From Algoriphagus oliviformis (lineage in GTDB: Bacteria; Bacteroidota; Bacteroidia; Cytophagales; Cyclobacteriaceae), in the NCBI RefSeq assembly GCF_017254915.1, contig NZ_JAFKCT010000010.1, forward strand, positions 1-52,569: a stretch of DNA of 52,569 nucleotides, in the 5' to 3' direction. The notes beneath the pieces were generated by a model. The model saw only the letters and a program-made list of their open reading frames with translations, did no database searches and was not told where the DNA came from. Positions 1 through 7,070 of the stretch are shown here, in pieces. Each line of letters begins with the position of its first letter. Positions within the stretch are counted from its first letter, which is position 1. The translations under genes were made by a program, and so were the position numbers.

Positions 1-140
1 AGGTAACCTTGAAAAATTCCAAAAGCCCCTGTGGCAAAAGTAAACTGAGGTAATCCTTTTCTTCCAATTGTTTTTTTAAACAAAGAAACTCGATTCACTC
101 AAATCCCCCAACTTTTTGGACTGATCCCGGGAAAGCCCAG

Positions 141-213
141 AGCCTCTTACAGGACTTGAACCTGCGACCCACGCTTTACGAAAGCGTTGCTCTACCAACT
201 GAGCTAAAGAGGC
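141..213 (-). tRNA. tRNA-Thr (anticodon CGT)
   Basis: Read on the minus strand this is a 73-nt cloverleaf with acceptor arms GCCTCTT/AAGAGGC, a D-arm TAGCTCAG..GGTAGAGCA, an anticodon arm ACGCT-TTCGTAA-AGCGT and a T-arm with GGTTCAAGTCC. The seven-base anticodon loop TTCGTAA puts CGT at positions 34-36, which reads ACG threonine codons. The 3' CCA is not encoded. It lies about 140 bp downstream of a tRNA-Leu on the same strand. Confidence 0.95.
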
Positions 214-316
214 TTGGAATTCGTCCTTTTCAGGTTTTCAAATATGGATGCCTGAAAAATACTGCTCCCCAGATATTCGGACTGATCCGAATTTACCAAC
301 CTGCCGCAAAAAAGAA

Positions 317-346
317 AAGCAGACCTAAAAGGCCTGCTTTTTGAAC
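317..346 (-). terminator. Intrinsic terminator after tRNA-Leu
   Basis: On the minus strand the arms AAAGCAGGCC and GGTCTGCTTT form a hairpin around a TTTTA loop, followed by a T-rich tract. It sits just 3' of tRNA-Leu and would end that transcript before tRNA-Thr. Confidence 0.7.
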
Positions 347-351
347 GAGTG

Positions 352-434
352 TGCGGATGAATGGATTCGAACCATCACACCCAGAGGGCGCTGCCACCTG
401 AAGACAGTGCGTCTACCAATTTCGCCACATCCGC
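352..434 (-). tRNA. tRNA-Leu (anticodon CAG)
   Basis: This is an 83-nt class II tRNA on the minus strand. The acceptor stem is GCGGATG/CATCCGC with discriminator A, the D-arm has the leucine-type GTGGCGAAATTGGTAGACGC, and the anticodon arm CTGTC-TTCAGGT-GGCAG gives anticodon CAG for CUG codons. A variable arm CGCCCTCTGGGTG and a T-loop GGTTCGAATCC follow. The 3' CCA is not encoded. Confidence 0.95.
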
Positions 435-481
435 ATCGTTGAATTGGTGTGCAAATATCGCAAATCAATCCTGTCGAAACA

Positions 482-534
482 AAGCCTCTCCGCAATAAAA
501 TTGAATTTTTCTTGGGTTAATTGCAGAGAGGCTT
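482..534 (-). terminator. Probable terminator of the AGCS transporter gene
   Basis: Inverted arms GCCTCTC-GCAAT and ATTGC-GAGAGGC (one mismatch) flank an AT-rich loop about 10 bp after the transporter stop codon. On the minus strand they are followed by TTTGTTTCG. Confidence 0.55.
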
Positions 535-543
535 GATCTCCAA

Positions 544-1965
544 TTACTTCCAAAGATCGGTATTTTCGATCCCTGCGTCTTTGGCGACGAAAACCGGCTT
601 TTTTCCTTCCCTTTTCTGTTTTTTGTAGTCCTCCCAGGCCCGGAAAGCAGGCTTTCGGAGTAGGAAAATGGCGATTATGTTCAGCCAGGCCATCATGCCC
701 ACGCCGATGTCACCGAGAGTCCAGGCGACTTCCGCGGTCTTGATGGAGCCGTAAAACGTGGCGCAGAGTATCGCCAGCTGCAATGCTCGCACCGCCCACT
801 TGGAGGACTTGGTGCCGGTAAGGTAGCTGAGGTTGGTCTCTGCGATGAAGTAGTAGGCCATGATGGTGGTAAAGGCAAAAAACAGCAGGGCGATTGCCAC
901 AAAGCCCTTTCCTATGGCTGGGAAATGGGTGCCGATGGCATACTGGGTGAATTCGGGGCCAAAGGGAACACCAGGCAGGTTTTCCACCAGAAAGCCCCCT
1001 TCTGGGTGGACCACATTGAATTGGCCTGTGAAGAGGATCATCAGCGCTGTGGCCGTGCAGACAAACAGGGTGTCTACATATACGGAAAAGGACTGTACGA
1101 GTCCCTGTGCCGCGGGATGGGTCACTTCGGCCGCCGCTGCAGCATGCGGAGCGGTGCCTTGTCCGGCTTCGTTGGAGTAGATGCCCCGCTTCACGCCCCA
1201 GGCGATCGCCATGCCAAAGACTCCGCTGAAAGCTGCCTCAAGGTTGAAGGCCGACTTGAAGATGAGGGCGAAGACCGCGGGAATCTCGGTGATGTTGAGC
1301 AGGATGATGGTCACGGCCATCAGGATGTACGCCGCAGCCATGAACGGTACGACCACTTCGGCAACCTTACTGATCCGCTTTACCCCGCCGATGATGATCA
1401 GGCCAAGGAAGACCGTGACGGCGATCCCGGTGTAGTGAACGGGGATGTCAAAGGCGTTTTGCGCGCTGAGCGCGATGCTGTTACTCTGTACGCCAGGCAG
1501 GAAGAGCACAGTGCTGAGGATGGTGGCAAAGGCGAAGAGCATTGCGTACCACTTGATTCCCAGGCCTTTTTCTATATAGTAGGCCGGGCCGCCACGATAT
1601 TGTCCGTCCTTCACCTCCTTGTAGATCTGGCCCAGTGTCGACTCGATAAATGCGGACGAGGCTCCAAGGAACGCAATGACCCACATCCAAAAGATCGCTC
1701 CGGGACCGCCCATGGCGATGGCGGTTGCCACACCGGCGATGTTGCCTGTGCCCACCCTACCAGAGATGGCGATGGCAAAGGCCTGAAACGAGGAAACTCC
1801 TTTTTCGGAAGACTGCCCTTTGAAGAGCAGGCCGATCATTTCCTTGATGTAGGTCAGTTGGATAAATTTGAGAGCGAAAGAAAAGTATATACCAGCCGCC
1901 AAGCACAAAAAAATCAACGCGTTACTCCATATTATACCATTGATAGTATCTATAATCTCCTTCAT
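544..1965 (-). CDS. Sodium:alanine/glycine symporter, AGCS family
   Basis: The 473-residue product is an integral inner-membrane protein that, by family, imports alanine or glycine with sodium. It is of normal length for AGCS (AlsT/DagA-like) carriers. Family sequences seen are SGRVGTGNIAGVATAIAMGG near residues 68-88, GGPAYYIEKGLG near 126, and WGVKRGIYSNEAGQGTAPHA near 258-277, together with about ten hydrophobic segments. The start is the only ATG that gives the usual short N-terminus before the first membrane helix. It is monocistronic: a hairpin lies behind it, and the sulfatase gene upstream is separated by 224 bp containing its own terminator. The substrate is inferred from the family only. 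No link to the nitrate genes is visible. Confidence 0.93.
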   Translation of the reverse strand: MKEIIDTINGIIWSNALIFLCLAAGIYFSFALKFIQLTYIKEMIGLLFKGQSSEKGVSSFQAFAIAISGRVGTGNIAGVATAIAMGGPGAIFWMWVIAFLGASSAFIESTLGQIYKEVKDGQYRGGPAYYIEKGLGIKWYAMLFAFATILSTVLFLPGVQSNSIALSAQNAFDIPVHYTGIAVTVFLGLIIIGGVKRISKVAEVVVPFMAAAYILMAVTIILLNITEIPAVFALIFKSAFNLEAAFSGVFGMAIAWGVKRGIYSNEAGQGTAPHAAAAAEVTHPAAQGLVQSFSVYVDTLFVCTATALMILFTGQFNVVHPEGGFLVENLPGVPFGPEFTQYAIGTHFPAIGKGFVAIALLFFAFTTIMAYYFIAETNLSYLTGTKSSKWAVRALQLAILCATFYGSIKTAEVAWTLGDIGVGMMAWLNIIAIFLLRKPAFRAWEDYKKQKREGKKPVFVAKDAGIENTDLWK

Positions 1966-2136
1966 CTAGCTTTGTTTATTTGTTTTGGGGATAAACTGAA
2001 ATTGGATTTAAGTATCGAATTTGACAGTAAGTACCGTAAAAAACACCAAAAACTTGATGGGTGGGTCAAAAAATGATCTCGTTCTCCATCAAAGTGATAC
2101 AGTTTTTTTCAATCCCGGTTTTCGGGAAAAAGAAAT

Positions 2137-2176
2137 AGACCTTGGACTTTGGCGTTTGGGCCTTGGTCCAAGGTCT
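2137..2176 (-). terminator. Hairpin terminator after sulfatase gene
   Basis: Perfect 11-bp arms AGACCTTGGAC and GTCCAAGGTCT enclose an 18-nt loop. On the minus strand the hairpin lies 13 bp after the sulfatase stop and is followed by ATTTCTTTTTCC. Confidence 0.65.
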
Positions 2177-2189
2177 AGCATGGTTCGGG

Positions 2190-3617
2190 TTAGTCGACTC
2201 TTCCGTGTTTTCTCAAGCCCGGCCCCTCACTTTCCGTGAGCTTGTCGCCCATGTCGGCTCGGGCAATGTTGGCCAGGGAGTCGAGTTGGGCGAGGACTTC
2301 GGGAAATCTCTCTTTCACGTCCGTCGTCTCTGCAGGGTCGTTTTCCAAGTCATATAGCTCGGTTTTTTCAAAATCAAGGTATTCGTATTTCACAGGGAAG
2401 CCGTCATTTCGGAGTTCGCTGCCCTCAGGGATGATGCGGTATCGGTGCGGGTAGACCACTTTCCACTTGCCGTAGATTACCGCCTGGAGTTCGTTTTGGT
2501 TGTAATAGGCGTAGTAGGGGCGGTCCTCCATTTTTTCTCCCTCGATCATAGGCCAGATGTCGCGGCCGTCGATTTTCAGACTAGGCAGCGGGGAGCCGAT
2601 GAGCTGGGCGATGGTCGGGAAGACATCGATGGTCATCGCCGCTTGGTTCTGCACTTTTCCAGCGGGGATTTTGCCAGGCCAAGCGAATATGGCAGGCACT
2701 CGGATGCCGCCTTCCAGCGAGGTGCCTTTGCCGGCCCTGAGTCCGCTGGTGGTGCCGGCATGGCCTCCGTAGGATAGCCAGGGGCCATTGTCGGAGGTGA
2801 AAATGATCAGCGTGTTTTCTTCCAGCCCAAGTTCTTTCAGCTTGGCTCGGACCTGGCCTACCGACCAGTCGATTTCCATCATCACGTCGCCATACATGCC
2901 CTGTTCGGATTTGCCTTTAAACTTGTCGGAGACAAAGAGCGGCACATGGGGCATGGAGTGTGCCAGGTAGAGGAAGAAAGGCTGTTTTTGGTTTTTGTCT
3001 ATGAAATCGACGGCCTTCTCCGTGTACCAGGTCGTCAGTTGGCTCTGGTCATCGAGGATCTGGATCACGGAGTCGCCTTCATAGAGGGGAAGTGGGGGGT
3101 AGTAGTCTTTCGTCTCCGGATGGTGGGGCCACATGTCGTTGGAGTAGGCCAGACCGAAATAGGAATCAAAGCCCTGCTTGATGGGCAGGAATTCAGGCTG
3201 GTGGCCCAGGTGCCACTTGCCGACGATGCCGGTGCTATAGCCTTGGGCCTTGAGCATTTCGGCGAGGGTGGTTTCCTCTGGGTTGAGCCCATGCTTGGCG
3301 GAGTGGTCCAGTGCGCCGAAGATTTCCAGCCGGTTGGCGTAGGTGCCTGTGAGGAGTGCGGCTCTGGAGGCGGAGCAGACGGCATGGGGTACGTAGAATT
3401 GTGTGAAACGCGTACCGTCAGCTGCCAGCTGGTCTAGGTTTGGCGTTTGCCAACCGGTGGCTCCGTAGCTGCCCAGGTCTCCGTAGCCCATGTCGTCCAT
3501 GAAGATCAGGACGATGTTCGGCTTGCTGTTTTCGCTTGTGTTGTCTTCGGTGGCTTTTGGCTGGCAGGCAAAAGAGCCGAGCAGAATGGCTAAAAGTAGG
3601 AGGTGGGGTTTTTTCAC
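2190..3617 (-). CDS. Formylglycine-dependent sulfatase, predicted lipoprotein
   Basis: This 475-residue protein hydrolyses sulfate esters, probably from sulfated glycans, and is predicted to sit in the cell envelope. With a GTG start at 3617 the N-terminus is a compact lipoprotein signal, KKPHLLLLAILLGSFAC, with the lipidated Cys at 18. A longer in-frame reading reaches 3782, but that part overlaps a tRNA-like repeat and has no signal, so I reject it. Metal-binding Asp41-Asp42 lie in FMDDMGYGDLGSYG. The type I sulfatase motif CSASR starts at Cys81, the residue converted to formylglycine by a maturase not in this window. Later motifs include GIVGKWHLGH and FTSDNGPWLSYGGHAG. Length and order are typical of family S1. 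No susCD pair or other glycan-degradation genes lie beside it, so the substrate is unknown. Confidence 0.92.
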   Translation of the reverse strand: MKKPHLLLLAILLGSFACQPKATEDNTSENSKPNIVLIFMDDMGYGDLGSYGATGWQTPNLDQLAADGTRFTQFYVPHAVCSASRAALLTGTYANRLEIFGALDHSAKHGLNPEETTLAEMLKAQGYSTGIVGKWHLGHQPEFLPIKQGFDSYFGLAYSNDMWPHHPETKDYYPPLPLYEGDSVIQILDDQSQLTTWYTEKAVDFIDKNQKQPFFLYLAHSMPHVPLFVSDKFKGKSEQGMYGDVMMEIDWSVGQVRAKLKELGLEENTLIIFTSDNGPWLSYGGHAGTTSGLRAGKGTSLEGGIRVPAIFAWPGKIPAGKVQNQAAMTIDVFPTIAQLIGSPLPSLKIDGRDIWPMIEGEKMEDRPYYAYYNQNELQAVIYGKWKVVYPHRYRIIPEGSELRNDGFPVKYEYLDFEKTELYDLENDPAETTDVKERFPEVLAQLDSLANIARADMGDKLTESEGPGLRKHGRVD

Positions 3618-3771
3618 TTGTCTTATTTTTTGATTCAATAGCGCTTCAATTTGTCGATTTTTTTCTAAAACCTCCTGTTTTTGTTTTGCCGGCAGGCAAA
3701 TGGGAGAGGAGCTTTCGAAAGCAAGGGGAAAGTATGGTTTCCTTGCGCTGAAAAAGTTGGGAGAAATTCCT

Positions 3772-3853
3772 TGGGGTGGCATCCCGATGACGATCGGGAG
3801 AACCTACGGCCTTCCCGATCAAAATCGGGACGCAATACAGGGCTAAGCTGAGT
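3772..3853 (-). repeat. Degenerate tRNA-Pro-like copy with two 18-nt hairpins
   Basis: On the plus strand this segment follows the complement of the functional tRNA-Pro (ggggtggca.., gaacctacg.cct, cg..atac.gggcta.gct). The T-arm region contains the hairpin TCCCGATGACGATCGGGA, and the anticodon arm is replaced by TCCCGATCAAAATCGGGA. It cannot fold as a working tRNA. It overlaps the discarded N-terminal extension of the sulfatase reading frame. Confidence 0.6.
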
Positions 3854-3870
3854 AGGGAATTTTATTGCTC

Positions 3871-3904
3871 AAAAAAAAGAGGTCGCTTCTTAGAAGCAAC
3901 CTCT
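3871..3904 (-). terminator. Intrinsic terminator after tRNA-Pro
   Basis: On the minus strand AGAGGTTGCTTCT and AGAAGCGACCTCT pair around a short loop and are followed by eight Ts. It begins about 10 bp after the 3' end of tRNA-Pro. Confidence 0.75.
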
Positions 3905-3914
3905 GTAAACTAAG

Positions 3915-3988
3915 TCGGGGTGGCAGGATTCGAACCTACGACCTCCACATCCCAAATGTGGCGCGATACCGGGCTACGCTACACCCCG
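3915..3988 (-). tRNA. tRNA-Pro (anticodon TGG)
   Basis: A 74-nt cloverleaf on the minus strand: acceptor CGGGGTG/CACCCCG with discriminator A, D-arm TAGCGTAGCCCGGTATCGC, anticodon arm CCACA-TTTGGGA-TGTGG with anticodon TGG, and T-arm GTAGGTTCGAATCCTGC. Upstream lies a decayed copy sharing a 28-nt identical 5' portion. Confidence 0.95.
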
Positions 3989-4017
3989 AGCTTTATGACA
4001 TTGCTGTGCTTTTCACA

Positions 4018-4089
4018 ACTTGGTAGGTTTCGTATCTACGACCTTCCCGATCAAAATCGGGACGAGATACCGGGCTACGCTACACCCCG
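4018..4089 (-). pseudogene. Decayed tRNA-Pro copy with hairpin replacing the anticodon arm
   Basis: The 5' acceptor strand, D-arm and the flanking GAGCT are identical over 28 nt to the functional tRNA-Pro. The anticodon arm is replaced by the 18-nt palindrome TCCCGATCAAAATCGGGA, and the T-arm and 3' acceptor strand have diverged (acceptor no longer pairs). It has no proline anticodon and no consensus T-loop, so it is a pseudogene or a tRNA-derived repeat. Confidence 0.7.
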
Positions 4090-4306
4090 AGCTATTTTGA
4101 TTGGCAATTTCCTCTTCTGGAACTTGACTTCCGTTGGAAAAATGTTGCTGAATCAGCCCCCTTTTCTAACGGCTTGCAAACATACGGATTTTAATTTTTG
4201 TCGCGCAGTCGTGAATGGAAAAAAGCCATATTTTTTTTCAAAGCCAGAATTGTCCCATCTCGGAAAGGAAGAAGTAACGTCTTTTTCAAAAAAAAATACG
4301 TAGTAA

Positions 4307-4324
4307 GTAAGTACAAATACGTAA
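4307..4324 (+). promoter_or_regulatory. Putative nitrate-regulon operator upstream of moeA
   Basis: GTAAGTA-CAAA-TACGTAA, a 7-4-7 near-palindrome ending 31 bp before the moeA ATG. The same architecture occurs before the porin, narK and nirB genes. The half-sites resemble the NarL heptamer (TACYYMT), but here they point away from each other with a 4-bp spacer. Confidence 0.5.
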
Positions 4325-4355
4325 TTTTTTGGCTACATTTCGATACAATTCAAGA

Positions 4356-5537
4356 ATGAAGATGGTGTCAGTCTCCGAAGCCCTTTCCCTCATCAGTAAG
4401 CATGCACAAGATCTCCCGGCAGTCAAACTGCCTCTGAGGGAGAGTTTGGGCTACTTCCTCGCTGAGGATATCCATGCGCCGATTTCCATTCCTCCTTTTC
4501 GCCAGTCGGCCATGGACGGCTACGCGATCCGTTTTGGGACTGCGGAGTCTTACGAGGTGGTGGGCGAAAGCAAGGCGGGAGACTTTCGGGAGTTTGGGAT
4601 GGAAGGGGCCGAGGCCGTCCGCATCCTCACCGGTGCCAGGGTGCCTGACCTGGCGGACACCGTGGTAGTTCAGGAGAATATCTGTAGAGAAGGCTCCAAA
4701 ATCCGCATCCAGCGCATGCCCAAGCCCTTTGCCAACGTCCGTCCCATCGGTGAGCAGGTCAAGCAAGGAGACCGCATCGCCAAAAAGGGCACAAAAGTAA
4801 ACGCGCATTTGCTGGGCTTTCTGGCCGGTTTTGGATTGGAGGAAGTTTTAGTCATTAACAAACCCAAAATCACGGTGATCGTCACCGGGAACGAGCTGCA
4901 GACGGCTGGATCGCCCCTGCGTCCCGGTGGCGTTTACGAATGCAATGGCATCGCCATGGAGGCGACCCTCGCCGAAGCGGGATTTCCTGTCGCCAGCCTT
5001 GGCCAAGTCGAAGACGAACAATTTGCCACGACCAAGGCCATCGCCAAGGCGCTGGAGGCCGATGTGCTGCTGATCTCCGGAGGCATCTCCACAGGAGACT
5101 ACGACTTTGTCAAAACCGCCCTGGAGGCCAACGGCGTGGCCGAAATTTTCTACCAAGTCAATCAAAAACCCGGAAGACCGCTTTGGTTTGGGCGAAAAGG
5201 AAAGACCCTGGTCTTCGCCCTACCCGGCAACCCGGCCGCCATGGCCGTCTGTCTACAGGTTTATGTGATGCCCTTGCTGCGCAAAATTTCGGCTGGAGGC
5301 GATTTTTCGTTTGATCTGGAGAAGGGCATTCTCTTCGGAGACTTGGACAATGCCTGCGGAAAGGGGCGCTTCCTTTGCGCCAGCGAGGAAAGCGGAATGC
5401 TCCGGCTTCTGGGCCAGCAGGCCTGCAACACGCTCGGCGGCTTGGCGCAGGCCAATGCCTTGGTCTATGTGGAGGAGTCGGTGTCCCAGCTGGGATTTGG
5501 CGACAAAGTTCAGTTTTTAAGAATCAATCGATGGTAG
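4356..5537 (+). CDS. moeA: Molybdopterin molybdenumtransferase MoeA
   Basis: MoeA inserts molybdate into adenylylated molybdopterin in the cytoplasm, the last step of molybdenum cofactor synthesis. The product is 393 residues, the usual length. Visible family sequences are PPFRQSAMDGYAIR near residue 50, TGARVPDLADTVVVQE near 100, VTGNEL near 178, the MPT-binding ISGGISTGDYDFVK near 240 and ALPGNPAAMAVCLQ near 285. I start at the ATG at 4356. A TTG nine codons upstream also keeps the frame but runs into the operator. It is the first gene of moeA-mobA-cobA-moaCB; its stop overlaps the possible mobA ATG. The operon supplies cofactor for the nitrate reductase encoded at 12.7-16.2 kb, and the 7-4-7 palindrome in front suggests nitrate control. 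Confidence 0.95.
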   Translation: MKMVSVSEALSLISKHAQDLPAVKLPLRESLGYFLAEDIHAPISIPPFRQSAMDGYAIRFGTAESYEVVGESKAGDFREFGMEGAEAVRILTGARVPDLADTVVVQENICREGSKIRIQRMPKPFANVRPIGEQVKQGDRIAKKGTKVNAHLLGFLAGFGLEEVLVINKPKITVIVTGNELQTAGSPLRPGGVYECNGIAMEATLAEAGFPVASLGQVEDEQFATTKAIAKALEADVLLISGGISTGDYDFVKTALEANGVAEIFYQVNQKPGRPLWFGRKGKTLVFALPGNPAAMAVCLQVYVMPLLRKISAGGDFSFDLEKGILFGDLDNACGKGRFLCASEESGMLRLLGQQACNTLGGLAQANALVYVEESVSQLGFGDKVQFLRINRW

Positions 5538-6163
5538 AAATGGAAGACGGGAGACGGATGCTTCGACTACGCTCAGCACAAGCGGTGGAGAGTATTTCAC
5601 TTTCTGCCTATATTCTCTGCGGGGGTAAAAGCTCACGCATGGGAGAGGAGAAGGGGCTGGTCAAGTTTCGGGGCAAAACCTTCGTGCAGTGGATTTTGGA
5701 CGCTGTGTCTGCGTTTGTAGGCGAACCGGTCTTGGTTACCCAAAACTCTGCCTATCGCCAATTTGGACTGGAGCTGATTCCTGATCGGATTGCCGGCCAG
5801 GGGCCTGTGGGCGGTATTTTTACCGCTTTGGGCCACTCCAACACTGCTCAAGCTTTGATCCTCAGCTGCGACATCCCCAGGATCAGCGTCGCGGCTTTGG
5901 ACCTACTGATCACCGAAGCCCGGAGCTGCCCGGAAAAAATAACCTTTCTCTCGGACGGCAAAAACGACTACCCCCTCATCGCCGTCTACCCCAAGTCCTG
6001 CCTGCCGGCTTTTGCCGAGGCGGTGGCCGAGAATAGGCTGAAGCTCCGTCGACTGGTCGAAACTTTGCCGCATCAGCGCATTGTGATACAGCCCGAAGAC
6101 GTCTCCCGCCTGCAAAACATCAACACCAAAACCGAACTCATCACCCTATCAAACCTATACTGA
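5531..6163 (+). CDS. mobA: Molybdenum cofactor guanylyltransferase MobA
   Basis: MobA-type enzymes transfer GMP from GTP to Mo-molybdopterin to give the bis-MGD cofactor used by nitrate reductases like the one here. The nucleotide-binding loop is ILCGGKSSRMGEEKGL, followed by GQGPVGGIFTAL and the metal-binding LILSCDIPR. As called the protein is 210 residues, starting at an ATG that overlaps the moeA stop. The first 18 codons look like a genomic repeat (gcttcgactacgctcagc), so the true start may be the ATG at 5558, which follows GGGAGACGG, or the GTG at 5585. The reading frame ends one base before the cobA ATG, so translation of the pair is tightly linked. CDP or GDP specificity (MobA versus MocA) cannot be told by eye, but bis-MGD use fits the neighbours. 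Confidence 0.88.
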   Translation: MVEMEDGRRMLRLRSAQAVESISLSAYILCGGKSSRMGEEKGLVKFRGKTFVQWILDAVSAFVGEPVLVTQNSAYRQFGLELIPDRIAGQGPVGGIFTALGHSNTAQALILSCDIPRISVAALDLLITEARSCPEKITFLSDGKNDYPLIAVYPKSCLPAFAEAVAENRLKLRRLVETLPHQRIVIQPEDVSRLQNINTKTELITLSNLY

Positions 6164-6164
6164 C

Positions 6165-6965
6165 ATGAAAACCACGCAGACTCCCCACTTGACCCTCATC
6201 GGCGCTGGCCCGGGCGATCCCGAACTGCTCACGATCAAGGCCGTGAAGGCCCTGCAGCAGGCTGAGGTCATCCTATACGATGCCTTGGTCAACGAGGACA
6301 TCCTTGATTTGGCGGAAAATGCCGTGAAAGTCTCCGTGGGCAAGCGGAAGGGGCAGCATTCTTTCACCCAAGACGAGATCAACGAACTGATCGTGACCTA
6401 TGCGCACGAGTTTGGTTCGGTGGTGCGGCTGAAGGGCGGCGACCCTTTTGTCTTCGGTCGGGGCAAAGAGGAGCAGGAGTACGCCGCGGCGCGTGGCGTG
6501 GCCTGCACGGTGATTCCGGGGATTTCGTCTTGCATCGCCGTTCCGGCCTCTATTGGAATTCCGGTCACCTATCGAGGCGCTTCGGAGAGTTTTTGGGTCA
6601 TTACCGGCACCACCAGTGCGCACCGGCTTTCCGATGATGTGGCTTTGGCCGCCCAGTCTACCGCCACAGTGGTGATCCTGATGGGGCTGTCCAAGCTGGA
6701 GGAGATCACCCGCATTTACAAAAAGCTAGGAAAAGCCAATATGCCTATTGCCATCATCCAAAACGGTACTCGGGTGGACCAGCGCGAGGTCGTCGGCACC
6801 ATCGGCAATATCGTGCGCCGTGCCAAAACGGCCTCCATCAAAGGCCCAGCTGTCCTCGTGATCGGCGAAGTGGTCAACCTGGCGACCATCGAGGCGGTGA
6901 CTGCGGAGGACTACATTTTTGAGGACGAGTTTGTCCTGCAAAACCTCGGGGCCTTTCCTTTTTGA
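6165..6965 (+). CDS. cobA: Uroporphyrinogen-III C-methyltransferase (SUMT)
   Basis: This enzyme methylates uroporphyrinogen III at C2 and C7 using S-adenosylmethionine to form precorrin-2, the precursor of siroheme. NirB, encoded at 21.5-24.0 kb, needs siroheme, which explains its place in the cluster. The 266-residue protein has the SUMT signatures LIGAGPGDPELLTIKAVKAL at the N-terminus and VVRLKGGDPFVFGRGKEE near residues 86-103, then GISSCIAVPASIGIPVTYRG. It is a stand-alone methyltransferase without the CysG dehydrogenase/ferrochelatase part, so those steps must be encoded elsewhere. It begins one base after the mobA stop. The 105 bp before the next gene hold a short genomic repeat (gtccacagtccacggac). 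Confidence 0.93.
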   Translation: MKTTQTPHLTLIGAGPGDPELLTIKAVKALQQAEVILYDALVNEDILDLAENAVKVSVGKRKGQHSFTQDEINELIVTYAHEFGSVVRLKGGDPFVFGRGKEEQEYAAARGVACTVIPGISSCIAVPASIGIPVTYRGASESFWVITGTTSAHRLSDDVALAAQSTATVVILMGLSKLEEITRIYKKLGKANMPIAIIQNGTRVDQREVVGTIGNIVRRAKTASIKGPAVLVIGEVVNLATIEAVTAEDYIFEDEFVLQNLGAFPF

Positions 6966-7070
6966 TATCCGTCCACAGTCCACGGACGACAGTCGACCGA
7001 TGCTTCGAAAATGTTTTTGGACGAGAGACCAGCGTTGATCGGCGATAGTCACAATTGCAAAGCCCAAGGA

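Noticed and set aside
925..2076. Plus-strand frame of 383 codons opposite the AGCS transporter
   Set aside because: Shadow of a well-supported membrane transporter gene; highly charged nonsense composition.
3618..3782. N-terminal extension of the sulfatase to 3782
   Set aside because: The added 55 residues precede a complete lipoprotein signal and overlap the tRNA-like repeat, so the GTG at 3617 is preferred.
3772..4089. Possible integrative element next to tRNA-Pro
   Set aside because: The partial tRNA copy could suggest an att site, but no integrase or mobility gene lies near and both copies are within 300 bp.
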